Shown piece after piece: positions 1 through 8,397 of a stretch of DNA of 56,704 nt (the stretch's first letter is position 1; every line of letters starts with the position of its first letter). The notes under the pieces were generated by a model, which searched no databases, was not told the DNA's origin, and saw nothing but the letters and a program-made list of their open reading frames with translations. This DNA comes from Candidatus Salinicoccus stercoripullorum (lineage in GTDB: Bacteria; Bacillota; Bacilli; Staphylococcales; Salinicoccaceae), in contig DXHR01000011.1 in the NCBI GenBank assembly GCA_019113295.1, positions 161,254 to 217,957 of the forward strand, given 5' to 3'. The position numbers and the translations under genes are program-made.

Positions 1-1
1 A

Positions 2-421
2 GCCTCCCTCAGGGGATAGCTCTTCAGCTGGCTGGAATATGAGCAGTACAGTTCCATGTATTTCATCAATGCGTCCGAGGAGCACACGTGCAGTCGCAAT
101 CAGCATCGAAGTATGGGCGTCATGTCCACATGCATGCATGACCCCGGTATTTTGTGAACTGAATGATTCACCTGACATTTCATCGATCGGCAGCGCATCG
201 ATATCCGCCCTGAGTCCGACTGTCCTGCCGGGGTGCTTTCCCTCTATGATGCCAAGTATGCCTGTGCCGGCAAACCCATCTTCATAGGGTATCCCCAACT
301 TGTCCAACTGCTCACGGATACGCCGGGAGGTCTCATGCTCCATGGTGCTGAGTTCCGGATTTCTATGCAGTTCTCTTCTGAAATCAATCGCATCATCAAT
401 AATTTCTCTGGAAACATCCAT
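2..421 (-). CDS. M20-family amidohydrolase (aminoacylase/IAA-amino-acid hydrolase type), 5' part only
   Basis: The first 140 codons of a zinc metallopeptidase of the M20 amidohydrolase group; the 3' part lies beyond base 1. The family removes acyl groups from N-acyl amino acids or related amides in the cytosol; the substrate here is unknown. Visible family marks are the early RRELHRNPELS segment (about residues 15-25), RADIDALPI (71-79), the metal-binding HACGHDAH (96-103) and QPAEE (130-134). Full members are about 380-400 residues, so roughly a third is present. The ATG at 421 follows an AGGGTGA ribosome binding site. It is transcribed away from the small membrane protein gene at 555. Confidence 0.85.
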   Translation of the reverse strand, partial: MDVSREIIDDAIDFRRELHRNPELSTMEHETSRRIREQLDKLGIPYEDGFAGTGILGIIEGKHPGRTVGLRADIDALPIDEMSGESFSSQNTGVMHACGHDAHTSMLIATARVLLGRIDEIHGTVLLIFQPAEELSPEGG

Positions 422-554
422 TTTTCAATCACCCTGATTTTTAAATTTTCAATAAGTATATCATTTTTCAAATATACCTGCAGAGATGAACAGCATCATT
501 TTTCATGAGAGAGCTATTCATTTATACTTTAATTATATTTGAAATGCTGGGGGT

Positions 555-1049
555 ATGATGAACATCTCATTGCTGATTGCCTATATCATCGTATTTATAC
601 TATCTGCTGTACCGCTGCTTGAAGCCTTCATCGTCGTTCCGATCGGCATCGTCGGCGGCATGGATTTCTTCATGACTAATATCATCGGAATTGCCGGTAA
701 CCTCCTTACACTCCTTATACTGATCATCATGATGGACAGGATAAAAAAATGGTATCTGGACAGGCGTGAAAAAGCAGGGAAAAGCAAAAGCAGAAAACGC
801 GAAAGAACGGAAAATATTTTCCGGAAGTACGGACTGCCCGGCCTGGCATTCATCGGCCCGTTCTTCGTAGGCAGCCATTTCACTGCACTCATGGCGGTCA
901 TTCTCGGCGGCTCCCGGAAAGCGACATTCTGGTGGGTGACTCTCAGCGTCACAGTATCCACTGTCATAATCTCCATACTCTTTTATTACGGGGTGGATGT
1001 AATCGGGCTCGGTGACAGGCAGTTCCTGAAAGATGTCCTGGATCAGTAA
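555..1049 (+). CDS. Small multi-drug export (COG2426-like) membrane protein
   Basis: A 164-residue integral membrane protein with about four hydrophobic segments (roughly residues 5-30, 35-60, 95-120 and 125-150) and a very basic cytoplasmic loop (RREKAGKSKSRKRERTE, about 72-88). The PLLEAFIVVPIGIVGG segment near the start and KYGLPGLAFIGPFFVGS after the loop match the family named small multi-drug export protein. That name rests on weak experimental support, so the substrate is unknown. The start could be 555 or the next ATG at 558; a G-rich stretch ends at 553, so 558 has the better spacing. It is a single gene, convergent with fruA and ended by a hairpin. Confidence 0.7.
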   Translation: MMNISLLIAYIIVFILSAVPLLEAFIVVPIGIVGGMDFFMTNIIGIAGNLLTLLILIIMMDRIKKWYLDRREKAGKSKSRKRERTENIFRKYGLPGLAFIGPFFVGSHFTALMAVILGGSRKATFWWVTLSVTVSTVIISILFYYGVDVIGLGDRQFLKDVLDQ

Positions 1050-1056
1050 CCAAACG

Positions 1057-1090
1057 AAAGGGGACCGGCATTTTGCCGGCCCCCTTTTTC
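1057..1090. terminator. Bidirectional terminator between the membrane protein gene and fruA
   Basis: The arms AAAGGGG-A-CCGGCA and TGCCGG-C-CCCCTTTTT pair around a TTT loop with one internal A/C mismatch. There is a T-run on the plus side and an A-run on the other, so it can end transcription from both convergent genes. Confidence 0.8.
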
Positions 1091-1116
1091 CTGTTGGACT
1101 TGTATCAATTGTAAAG

Positions 1117-3000
1117 TCAGTTCTGTTTAACCGGCTTCTTAAGAAGCCCGAGAATCACACCTGACAGGACTGCCCCGATGAGCAGTGCTGCAAGGAACAT
1201 CAGCTTGCCTTCACCGATTGTAAGAGCGACGAACAGACCACCGTGCGGGGCGTTGATGGAGGTTGCAAAGGCCATGGCCAGTGCACCGGCTGTTGCGGAA
1301 CCGATGATCATTGATGGAATGACGCGTATCGGATCGGCAGCAGCAAATGGTATTGCACCTTCTGTGATGAATGAGGCACCCATGATCAGGTTTGTCGGGC
1401 CGGAAGAACGTTCGACCTGTGTGAACCGGTTCCTGAATACCATTGTTGCGAAAGCGATCGCAAGCGGAGGAACCATACCGCCGATCATGGCTGCTGTAAT
1501 CGGTTCAGGATTGCCTGCGGATAGTGCGGCAATGCCGAATGCATAGGCAGCTTTGTTGACGGGTCCCCCCATATCGACTGCCATCATGCCTCCGACAATC
1601 GCTCCAAGGAGAACGATATTGCCGCCGCTCATGTTGCCGAGTGTCGTGTTCATCCAGTCATTCAGTGCTGTGGCCGGCGGGTCGATGATGTAGTACATGA
1701 TGACACCGGTCAGGAATACACCCACAAGTGGATATAAAAGTACCGGTTTCAATCCATCCAATACCTGGGGCAGGTTTTCAAATGCTTTCTTGATGCCCAC
1801 CATCAGGTAACCGGCCAGGAAGCCCGCAATGAGACCGCCAAGGAACCCTGAACCCATCACAGATGCCATGAGACCCCCGACCATGCCGGGAGCAAGACCG
1901 GGTCTGTCTGCGATACTCATTGCAATGAAGCCCGCGAGTATAGGAATCAACAGCTCAAAGGCATTCGAACCGATGAAATTGATCATTTCAGCCAGCGGAT
2001 TGTAGTCCGCATGGTCCGGATTTGCTGAATGTATTCCGAACATGAAGCTCACTGCAATCAGTATACCGCCTGCCACGACGAAAGGCAGCATGTTGGATAC
2101 GCCGTTCATCAGATGTTTATAGACCGATGATTTCCCTTTTGAAGCATTTTTTGAATCAGCATCACCCTGTTTTTTCGATCCTGAGGAATATTTTGGCCTG
2201 TCGCTGTCCAGAGACTGGTTTATCAGCTCTTCAGGACGCTTGATGCCGTCTGCGACAGGGGCCTCTACAACATTCTTGCCGTCAAAACGTGCCATTTCAA
2301 CATTTGTGTCAGCAGCAACGATGACACCCGCGGCCCTTTCAATATCTTCAGTTGTCAGCGGGTTCTTGACTCCTGCCGACCCGTTTGTTTCCACTTTGAT
2401 ATCAATGCCGAGTTCGCCGGCTCTTTTCTTTATTGCATCTGCCGCCATGTAGGTATGGGCAATCCCTGTTGGACAGGCGGTAACGGCGACGAGGAAAGGC
2501 CTGTCGGATGGTTCCGAAGGTCCTGATTCTTCCTCCGATGGTTCCGATTCATCAAAATGATCGATCGTACCGATGATATCGTCTGGCACCTTGGCTGCCA
2601 TCAGCTGTTCCCTCGCCTCTGAGTTCATCAATATTGTCGATAGCTTGGCTAATGCATCGAGGTGAGTGGTGGCCTTACCTTCCGGCGCCGCTATCATGAA
2701 GAATAAAAATGCAGGCTGCCCGTCCATGGAGTCATAATCAATTCCTGCTTCACTTCTTCCGAACATGATGGCGGGAGAGACGACTTCGTCTGTCTGGGCA
2801 TGTGGAATGGCAATGCCATCCCCGACACCTGTGGTACTCTGTGATTCCCTTTTATGGATTGCCTCTTCAAATTTGTCTTTATCCGTAATCTTCCGGGCGT
2901 CATAGAGTCCCTGTGCCAGTTCTCCAATGACAGAATCCTTATCTGCAGCACTGACATTCATATTGATTGTATCAGTGGTCAGTAATTCAGTTATTCTCAT
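1117..3000 (-). CDS. fruA: Fructose-specific PTS transporter, fused IIA-IIB-IIC
   Basis: This membrane permease takes up fructose and phosphorylates it to fructose 1-phosphate. About 627 residues. The IIA domain (1-150) carries the phospho-histidine motif GIAIPHAQTD (His about 67). A DE/SEP-rich linker leads to IIB (about 168-265), with the phospho-cysteine in CPTGIAHTY (Cys about 176). A second charged linker leads to a multi-spanning IIC domain (about 290-620) with GGPVNKAAYAFG and AAADPIRVIPSM. Two ATGs stand in tandem at 3003 and 3000. The GAGGTG site at the fruK end fits 3000 best, where the fruK stop and fruA start share a base (TGATG). Last gene of fruR-fruK-fruA. Confidence 0.95.
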   Translation of the reverse strand: MRITELLTTDTINMNVSAADKDSVIGELAQGLYDARKITDKDKFEEAIHKRESQSTTGVGDGIAIPHAQTDEVVSPAIMFGRSEAGIDYDSMDGQPAFLFFMIAAPEGKATTHLDALAKLSTILMNSEAREQLMAAKVPDDIIGTIDHFDESEPSEEESGPSEPSDRPFLVAVTACPTGIAHTYMAADAIKKRAGELGIDIKVETNGSAGVKNPLTTEDIERAAGVIVAADTNVEMARFDGKNVVEAPVADGIKRPEELINQSLDSDRPKYSSGSKKQGDADSKNASKGKSSVYKHLMNGVSNMLPFVVAGGILIAVSFMFGIHSANPDHADYNPLAEMINFIGSNAFELLIPILAGFIAMSIADRPGLAPGMVGGLMASVMGSGFLGGLIAGFLAGYLMVGIKKAFENLPQVLDGLKPVLLYPLVGVFLTGVIMYYIIDPPATALNDWMNTTLGNMSGGNIVLLGAIVGGMMAVDMGGPVNKAAYAFGIAALSAGNPEPITAAMIGGMVPPLAIAFATMVFRNRFTQVERSSGPTNLIMGASFITEGAIPFAAADPIRVIPSMIIGSATAGALAMAFATSINAPHGGLFVALTIGEGKLMFLAALLIGAVLSGVILGLLKKPVKQN

Positions 3001-3914
3001 CATTTCACCTCTTCGATTGAATTGATTTCTATGTGAGGTACAAGTCCCTCGATTTCCTCATGCAACGCAAGATCATCACTGAAAGCCGTGGCACTGCCGG
3101 AGGCGACTGCATAACGTATCCGCTCTTCTATGGAACTTTCATCCCGCGCGATGAAACCGGCCACGGTGGAATCTCCGGCTCCCACTGAATTTCTCAGGAT
3201 CCCTTCCGGGGAAGGGATCCGGAACTGGGAATCCGGGCTTACAAAAACCGCCCCTTCCCCCCCAAGAGTGACGAGGACATTTTCAGCTCCACGTTCAATC
3301 AATTCATGTGCAGCTTCTACTATGTCCATGTCACCAACAAGTTCTCTGCCAGTAATCCCTTCAAGCTCGAAAAGGTTCGGTTTGATAAGGTACGGCTTAT
3401 ACTGCAATGTGGAAGTCAGCTTCTTGCCTTCTGTGTCTATGGAGAATGATACATCTTTTTCAAACAGCAGCCGTGAGAGCTCCTCGTACAGGTGGTCATG
3501 CCCTTTGGGTACACTTCCTGCAAATACGACATGGTCATCGCCCGTTAGTCCTGACAGCTGATTTTTTAATGATTCTATATTTTCGTCTGTAATTTTCGGA
3601 CCAACTGCATTGATCTCTGTTTCAGATGAAGTTTTGAGTTTTATATTGATCCGGGTATCCTCTTCAATTTCGATGAACCGATGGGAGATTCCCTGAGATT
3701 CCAAAGTATCTTTGATGAATCCGCCGGTAAAACCGCCGCAGAATCCAAGTGCTGTGGATTCTTTTCCCAACTGCTTCAATACTCTTGATACGTTTATGCC
3801 TTTTCCACCGGCATATTTTTCTGTATCGCTGGTTCTGTTCAAGCCTCCGGTTTCAACTTCATCAAGCCTTACCACATAGTCAACCGAAGGATTAAACGTC
3901 ACTGTATAGATCAT
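3000..3914 (-). CDS. fruK: 1-phosphofructokinase
   Basis: This cytosolic PfkB-family kinase converts fructose 1-phosphate, the product of FruA, to fructose 1,6-bisphosphate. 304 residues, the usual length. The N-terminus IYTVTFNPSVDYVV, the sugar-binding GGKGINVSRVL and the C-terminal anion-hole/catalytic GAGDSTVAGF are all present. The start at 3914 follows AGGAGG inside the end of fruR. The reading frame is open up to 4061, but that extension lies in fruR and has no family similarity. The gene overlaps fruR by 23 bases and touches fruA, so the three are translationally linked. Confidence 0.95.
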   Translation of the reverse strand: MIYTVTFNPSVDYVVRLDEVETGGLNRTSDTEKYAGGKGINVSRVLKQLGKESTALGFCGGFTGGFIKDTLESQGISHRFIEIEEDTRINIKLKTSSETEINAVGPKITDENIESLKNQLSGLTGDDHVVFAGSVPKGHDHLYEELSRLLFEKDVSFSIDTEGKKLTSTLQYKPYLIKPNLFELEGITGRELVGDMDIVEAAHELIERGAENVLVTLGGEGAVFVSPDSQFRIPSPEGILRNSVGAGDSTVAGFIARDESSIEERIRYAVASGSATAFSDDLALHEEIEGLVPHIEINSIEEVK

Positions 3915-4662
3915 TGCTTTCGCCTCCTGTGATTTCTGTTCTTGTTCTGACTTTAACAAGGAAAGGATGGTCCGGATCTTCAGTGATGATTGACGCATCC
4001 TCCAGTTCTGCAAATTTGACGAATGCACTTCTTCCGAATTTAGAGCTGTCCGCAAGTACAAAAGACCTCCGCGCCTGTTCTACAGCAGTTCTCTTAATAT
4101 AGGCTTCATCTTCATCCGGCGTTGTGAAACTATGATTGGTATCAATAGCGTTCACACCTATGAAACACTTATCAAAGGACAATGTCTTGAGTTTTTCGAT
4201 GACATCGTGACCAACTACCGCTTTCGTTGCCGGCTTTATCCTGCCTCCCAGGACATGGGTGCCGTGTCCGTTTCTGACAAGCTGATCGATCAGTGTGATG
4301 CTGTTCGTCACAACTGTCACGTCAGATGCTTTTATGAACGGCATCATTTCATAAGTGGTCGTTCCCGCATCAATGAATACAGTATCCCCGTCCTCGATCA
4401 GTTCCGAAGCCATCTGAGCGATTTTGATCTTTTTGGAGAGATTTTTAACGGACTTCTCAGTGTAATCCTCTTCCCGCTCCATCTGTTCCACTGTGGCGCC
4501 ACCGTGGACACGCTTCAACAGACCTTTGGATTCAAGGTGCGTCAGGTCCCTGCGTACAGTAGCCGCGCTGCTGTGCGTTATATCCACAAGATCATTGACC
4601 GAACCCGTCCCTTTTTCTTTCAGATAATCCATGATTTTTTCATATCTCTGATTAGTTATCAT
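3892..4662 (-). CDS. fruR: DeoR-family repressor of the fructose operon
   Basis: A 256-residue regulator with an N-terminal winged helix-turn-helix (about 5-57, including SSAATVRRDLTHLESKGLLKR) and a sugar-phosphate-sensing domain with VFIDAGTTTYEMM and NAIDTNHSFTTPDEDEA. DeoR regulators of this position usually repress fruRKA and are relieved by fructose 1-phosphate; that ligand is inferred from context. It is the first gene of the operon and therefore likely autoregulated: five TGATT repeats sit over and upstream of its promoter. The ATG at 4662 follows GGTGAT, and the predicted 5' leader is only about 10 bases. Confidence 0.9.
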   Translation of the reverse strand: MITNQRYEKIMDYLKEKGTGSVNDLVDITHSSAATVRRDLTHLESKGLLKRVHGGATVEQMEREEDYTEKSVKNLSKKIKIAQMASELIEDGDTVFIDAGTTTYEMMPFIKASDVTVVTNSITLIDQLVRNGHGTHVLGGRIKPATKAVVGHDVIEKLKTLSFDKCFIGVNAIDTNHSFTTPDEDEAYIKRTAVEQARRSFVLADSSKFGRSAFVKFAELEDASIITEDPDHPFLVKVRTRTEITGGESNDLYSDV

Positions 4663-4677
4663 TTCATCACCATCTAA

Positions 4678-4706
4678 AAATTATCACATTTTCCAATCAA
4701 AGTCAA
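4678..4706 (-). promoter_or_regulatory. SigA-type promoter of fruRKA
   Basis: On the minus strand, a -35 TTGACT (4701-4706) and a -10 TAATTT (4678-4683) are separated by 17 bases. An alternative -10 GATAAT overlaps at 4680-4685. It lies within the TGATT repeat array. Confidence 0.7.
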
Positions 4707-4735
4707 TCATTAATAATCATTATCAATCACAATCA
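4695..4735 (-). promoter_or_regulatory. Phased TGATT repeat array, probable FruR operator
   Basis: TGATT (AATCA on the plus strand) starts at 4695, 4705, 4715 and 4725, exactly 10 bases apart, with a fifth copy at 4731. The array covers the fruR -35 box and the 30 bases upstream. A pentamer on one face of the helix at every turn is what cooperative binding of a multimeric DeoR repressor would need. The binding protein is inferred from position. Confidence 0.65.
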
Positions 4736-4737
4736 AC

Positions 4738-4767
4738 CAAAAAGAAAACGCCAGCTTCTGCTGACGT
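4738..4767 (-). terminator. Terminator of the floA operon
   Basis: Minus strand: ACGTCAGC, loop AGAA, GCTGGCGT (one G-T pair), then TTTCTTTTT. The stem begins inside the stop codon of the gene ending at 4767. Confidence 0.8.
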
Positions 4768-5504
4768 CATCTTCTTGACTTGGGCTTACCGAGAATTTCT
4801 GAAAATATGATACCGTTCACAACGGCTTTGCGGTCAAATGACAGATCGTCTTTGCCAAGGGCAGGTTCACGCTGCGCTTTCTGATCTCGGGATCTATCAG
4901 TCGACTCATCGAACAGATCTTCTTCATCCAATGAGTACCGTGCAAGTTCAGCAGACTCACGGCCGATGCCCTTCACACGCTTTTCAGCTTCGGAACGGTC
5001 CAGTCCTCCCGTATATACAGACTCCTTGGCTTTCTGTGCACGCTCCCTGTGCTTTGACCGGTCCGTCGATACCTTATCCTCATAGTAATCCATCGCTTTG
5101 CCGCCTGTCCTTGATTCTCTGGCTTTTTCCTCAAGTGATCTGCCGAACGAGCGGTTGGACATCGGACGTTCTGTCCTTGTCCTCTCGGGTCTCGCAGAAG
5201 ACCGGCGCTCCGGACGGGAACGTTCCTGTCTTTCCATGTTCTTCGTCTGAGCCTGTTTCTGCTGTGAATCGGAGCTTTCGTCAAAAGCACCGAATGAACG
5301 TTCCAGTTCACCTTTGACCTGTTCGAAGAACCCCCTGGAACTGCCCTGTCTGCCGGATGAACCCGGCCGGCTGGACCGCTTAGCGGGATTGTTCAGTTTT
5401 CCGGGGTCTATATTCCTCTGCTCTTTCCTGCCCTTGTTTTTCTGACTGGCGATGGCGGAGTAGATTATCCCGCCTAAAAAGATAAGGAGAGGTAGTAATT
5501 CCAT
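4767..5504 (-). CDS. Membrane-anchored low-complexity protein of the flotillin operon
   Basis: I do not recognise a named family. 245 residues. A single N-terminal hydrophobic segment (about 3-18, LLPLLIFLGGIIYSAIAS) is followed by a long hydrophilic tail rich in Arg, Ser, Glu and Gln, with runs such as RPERRSSARPERTRTERP. A more ordered C-terminus ends KAVVNGIIFSEILGKPKSRR. The tail is probably disordered and cytoplasmic. It starts 11 bases after floA with a poor ribosome binding site, so translation is likely coupled. The position corresponds to the gene after floA in Bacillus, and an accessory role at flotillin-rich membrane patches is possible but unproven. Confidence 0.75.
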   Translation of the reverse strand: MELLPLLIFLGGIIYSAIASQKNKGRKEQRNIDPGKLNNPAKRSSRPGSSGRQGSSRGFFEQVKGELERSFGAFDESSDSQQKQAQTKNMERQERSRPERRSSARPERTRTERPMSNRSFGRSLEEKARESRTGGKAMDYYEDKVSTDRSKHRERAQKAKESVYTGGLDRSEAEKRVKGIGRESAELARYSLDEEDLFDESTDRSRDQKAQREPALGKDDLSFDRKAVVNGIIFSEILGKPKSRR

Positions 5505-5515
5505 AATATCACGAC

Positions 5516-6526
5516 CTATTCGTCTTCATCGTTGTAACGAGCCGGATTTGTCATCTTGTTGATGGAATCCCTCATGTTGGTATCTGCCTCGACATTTTTC
5601 AGGTTGTAATAGTCTGAAACTCCGATATTTCCGTTTTCAAGTGCATGAGCAAATGCAAGCGGCACCTTGGACTCAGCTTCTACAACTTTCGCTCTCATTT
5701 CCTGGACGCGGGCTTTCATTTCCTGCTCCTGTGCTACAGCCATTGCACGGCGTTCTTCCGCTTTCGCCTGAGCAATATTCTTATCAGCCACTGCCTGTTC
5801 AGTCTGCAGATCCGCACCGATATTCTTGCCGATGTCCACATCAGCGATATCTATGGAAAGTATTTCAAATGCGGTACCTGAATCAAGCCCTTTTGACAGG
5901 ACAGTCTGCGAAATGCTGTCAGGATTCTCAAGAACCGCCGTATGTTTCTCCGAAGAGCCAATGGTCGAAACAATACCTTCACCCACACGGGCTACAATTG
6001 TATCTTCCCCTGCGCCGCCGACAAGTCTGTCGATATTTGCACGTACGGTGATACGTGATTTCGCCTTGACTTCGATACCGTCCATTGCCACACCGTTGAT
6101 GAATGGTGTTTCTATGACTTTCGGGTTCACACTCATCTGCACGGCTTCCAGCACATCACGGCCGGCAAGGTCGATGGCCGCACACCTTTCGAATGTTAGA
6201 TTGATATTGGCGCGCTGTGCTGCAATCAGTGCATCCACCACCCTGTCGACATTACCTCCTGCGAGGAAATGGGACTCAAGCTGGTTTGTTGAAACCTTGA
6301 TCCCTGCCTTATGCGCCTTGATCATCGGTTCAATGACCTTTTTCGGTTTGACACGCCGGAGCCTCATCCCGACAAGCGAGAAGATGCCGACGTTGACTCC
6401 TGCTGCAATTGCAGAAATCCACAAGCCGATTGGAACAAAGGACAGGAAGAATGAAATGACGATAAAGGCAATGATGACCAGGAATATGATCATCAGACCC
6501 GATCCTGTAATAAAGAACAAGTTCAT
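5516..6526 (-). CDS. floA: Flotillin-like protein FloA
   Basis: A 336-residue scaffold protein of functional membrane microdomains. It has a hydrophobic hairpin-like N-terminus (about 5-50), an SPFH-type domain (about 60-210, with [27 protein letters not shown] broken over 150-177) and a coiled-coil rich in Ala/Glu/Lys (about 235-290, [20 protein letters not shown]). Length and sequence match staphylococcal and bacillar FloA. AGGAG precedes the ATG by 8 bases. The gene follows nfeD, the classic partner that encodes a membrane OB-fold protein acting with flotillins. Confidence 0.95.
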   Translation of the reverse strand: MNLFFITGSGLMIIFLVIIAFIVISFFLSFVPIGLWISAIAAGVNVGIFSLVGMRLRRVKPKKVIEPMIKAHKAGIKVSTNQLESHFLAGGNVDRVVDALIAAQRANINLTFERCAAIDLAGRDVLEAVQMSVNPKVIETPFINGVAMDGIEVKAKSRITVRANIDRLVGGAGEDTIVARVGEGIVSTIGSSEKHTAVLENPDSISQTVLSKGLDSGTAFEILSIDIADVDIGKNIGADLQTEQAVADKNIAQAKAEERRAMAVAQEQEMKARVQEMRAKVVEAESKVPLAFAHALENGNIGVSDYYNLKNVEADTNMRDSINKMTNPARYNDEDE

Positions 6527-6550
6527 GATTTGTACTCCTTCCGATTGATT

Positions 6551-7246
6551 TTAATCTTCCGCGGGGCGGACAACTACGCGTGTCCCTTCGACATGAATGA
6601 TTTTCACTTTTCTGCCGCTTTCAATGAACGACCCTTCGGCAACAGCATCAATGCGCTCATCCCCGTGACGGATGATTCCGGCCGGTCTAAGAGCGGTTTC
6701 TGCATCAGCCTGTTCACCAATAAGATATGAACGATCGTCAAAAGAAGTATATCCTGATTCGGTATCCGTTGCATCAGTCAGTATGAACTTGTTGAGGAAC
6801 GGAATTTTCCTCTTTTTAAATTTCAATAATATCACCCATTCTATGATTGCTAATATGACGATAACCAGCATGAACAGGCTGAATAAAGCCACATTATTAC
6901 TCACCAGGAGAATACTGGCGAGCAGCATGATACCGCCGATAATGCCCAGGAGAGCTCCGATGACAAAAAACTCCACGACGATGACGATGGTGCCGATGAT
7001 GAACAATGCAAGGGAGAGTCCGCTGTAACCACTGATCAGCAGGTGGCCGGAGTAGAAGACGATGATGGACAGCACCGCCAGCACCCCGATGAAATTCACA
7101 TTTTCCGAAAACAGCTGATAGATGACACCCAGGAAGAAAACTGCTAGTAAAATAAAGGCAATCCACGGCATTGTGACTACATCCCTGAAATCGGCCAGAA
7201 CACTCGACAGCAGAAATGTATTCAGAATTATTGTAATAGCTGCCAT
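6551..7246 (-). CDS. NfeD-family membrane protein, partner of FloA
   Basis: 231 residues with about four to five membrane segments in the first 140 residues and a soluble C-terminal OB-fold-like domain (about 170-231, ending KVKIIHVEGTRVVVRP). NfeD proteins are encoded next to flotillins and are thought to assist them. The chosen ATG at 7246 has GGAGGGG six bases upstream; earlier in-frame ATGs at 7258 and 7270 precede or overlap that site. A TATAAT at 7269-7274 without a good -35 may be its promoter, since a terminator separates it from rpsU. Confidence 0.88.
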   Translation of the reverse strand: MAAITIILNTFLLSSVLADFRDVVTMPWIAFILLAVFFLGVIYQLFSENVNFIGVLAVLSIIVFYSGHLLISGYSGLSLALFIIGTIVIVVEFFVIGALLGIIGGIMLLASILLVSNNVALFSLFMLVIVILAIIEWVILLKFKKRKIPFLNKFILTDATDTESGYTSFDDRSYLIGEQADAETALRPAGIIRHGDERIDAVAEGSFIESGRKVKIIHVEGTRVVVRPAED

Positions 7247-7303
7247 TAGGATCCCCTCCATTACTTCCATTATACATTAACAAAACAATTATTTAAATTA
7301 TTA

Positions 7304-7338
7304 CAAAAAAAGAGACAGCATATAATTTTATGCTGTCT
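7304..7338 (-). terminator. Terminator after rpsU
   Basis: Minus strand: GACAGCATA, a short AT loop, TATGCTGTC, then CTTTTTTT. It separates rpsU from the nfeD-floA operon. Confidence 0.85.
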
Positions 7339-7369
7339 TCTGTATAGATATTTATCCGAGGGAGACGGA

Positions 7370-7546
7370 TTACTTGAATTTGCGTTTACGGGCAGCTTCA
7401 GATTTTTTCTTGCGTCTCACACTTGGCTTTTCGTAAAATTCTCTTTTACGAGCCTCCTGGATTGTACCGCTTTTTGAAACTGTGCGCTTGAAACGGCGCA
7501 ACGCGTCTTCAATTGGTTCATTCTTTTTAACAACTGTTTTAGACAT
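7370..7546 (-). CDS. rpsU: Small ribosomal subunit protein bS21
   Basis: 58 residues beginning [19 protein letters not shown] and ending with a basic tail ([13 protein letters not shown]). This is the normal length for S21, a small-subunit protein near the anti-Shine-Dalgarno end of 16S rRNA. A strong GGAGGGAGGG site lies 7 bases before the ATG. The gene has its own consensus-like promoter at 7615-7643 and a terminator, so it forms a monocistronic unit between deoC and nfeD. Confidence 0.95.
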   Translation of the reverse strand: MSKTVVKKNEPIEDALRRFKRTVSKSGTIQEARKREFYEKPSVRRKKKSEAARKRKFK

Positions 7547-7614
7547 GATTTTCCCTCCCTCCGAATAAACAAAAGCCTATCTGGTCTACACAGTATTATA
7601 CTATGTACTCACAT

Positions 7615-7643
7615 ATTATAATACAATGATAAAAACCGGTCAA
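7615..7643 (-). promoter_or_regulatory. Promoter of rpsU
   Basis: Minus strand: -35 TTGACC (7638-7643), 17-base spacer, -10 TATAAT (7615-7620). The predicted leader is about 60 bases. The -35 box starts only 8 bases beyond the deoC stop. Confidence 0.75.
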
Positions 7644-7650
7644 CCGGAAA

Positions 7651-8316
7651 TTAATAGTCGCTGTCGCTTGTGCCGCCCTGTACTATGGCAATCCCGCTGG
7701 ATGCTCCGATACGTGTCGCACCGCTTTCAATCATCGCTTTCGCGTCTTCATACGAACGGACGCCGCCGCTCGCTTTGACACCCATCCCTTCTCCTACAGT
7801 GAGTCTCATGAGGGTCACATCCTCGACTGTGGCACCGCCGCCATTGAAGCCGGTTGACGTTTTGACGAAGTCGGCACCGACCTTCTTACTGATTTCACAA
7901 GCTTTGACAATTTCGTCGCTGTCGAGTAATGCCGTCTCGATGATCACTTTGACGATCGTCTCCTGGCCGGCAGCATCGCATACTGCTTTGATGTCGTTGA
8001 ACACATAATCCTCATTGCCGGATTTAAGCGCACCGATATTGATTACCATGTCGACTTCGTCAGCACCGTTCTGCACTGAGTTCATCGTCTCGAATGCTTT
8101 GACTTCAGATGTGACTGCACCGCTCGGGAAACCGATGACAGTACATACTTTGACATCGCTGTCCTTCAATATTTCTTTGGCCGTCGCGACCCATGCAGGA
8201 CTGATGCAGACACTCATGAAATTATGCTCCATCGCTTCCTGGCAGAGCTCGAAAATCTGGTCCTGTGTCGTTTCAGGTTTTAGTAAAGTGTGATCAATAT
8301 ATTTGGATAAGTCCAT
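7651..8316 (-). CDS. deoC: Deoxyribose-phosphate aldolase
   Basis: This enzyme splits 2-deoxyribose 5-phosphate into glyceraldehyde 3-phosphate and acetaldehyde during deoxynucleoside breakdown. 221 residues, typical of the short bacterial type. Catalytic marks are the Schiff-base lysine in DFVKTSTGF (Lys152), Asp89 in [13 protein letters not shown] and Lys181 in GVKASGG. The ATG at 8316 follows GGAGGA; the upstream extension to 8370 is not family-like. A TATAAT at 8370-8375 may drive it. No other nucleoside-catabolism gene is adjacent, so its insertion between rpsU and mtaB is a local feature. Confidence 0.95.
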   Translation of the reverse strand: MDLSKYIDHTLLKPETTQDQIFELCQEAMEHNFMSVCISPAWVATAKEILKDSDVKVCTVIGFPSGAVTSEVKAFETMNSVQNGADEVDMVINIGALKSGNEDYVFNDIKAVCDAAGQETIVKVIIETALLDSDEIVKACEISKKVGADFVKTSTGFNGGGATVEDVTLMRLTVGEGMGVKASGGVRSYEDAKAMIESGATRIGASSGIAIVQGGTSDSDY

Positions 8317-8397
8317 GTCTGTTTTCCTCCGATTCCGTAACTGAAGCCCGTCCCGGACTTCCTCATACAATTATACAATAAAATAATTCCACATTCA

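Noticed and set aside
5826-6548. Antisense frame of 240 codons opposite floA
   Set aside because: Low-complexity translation typical of a reverse-strand shadow; FloA is unambiguous.
7615-7650. CCGG-TTGA-CCGG plus T-run as a deoC terminator
   Set aside because: Only a 4-bp stem, and the same bases form the -35 box of the rpsU promoter.
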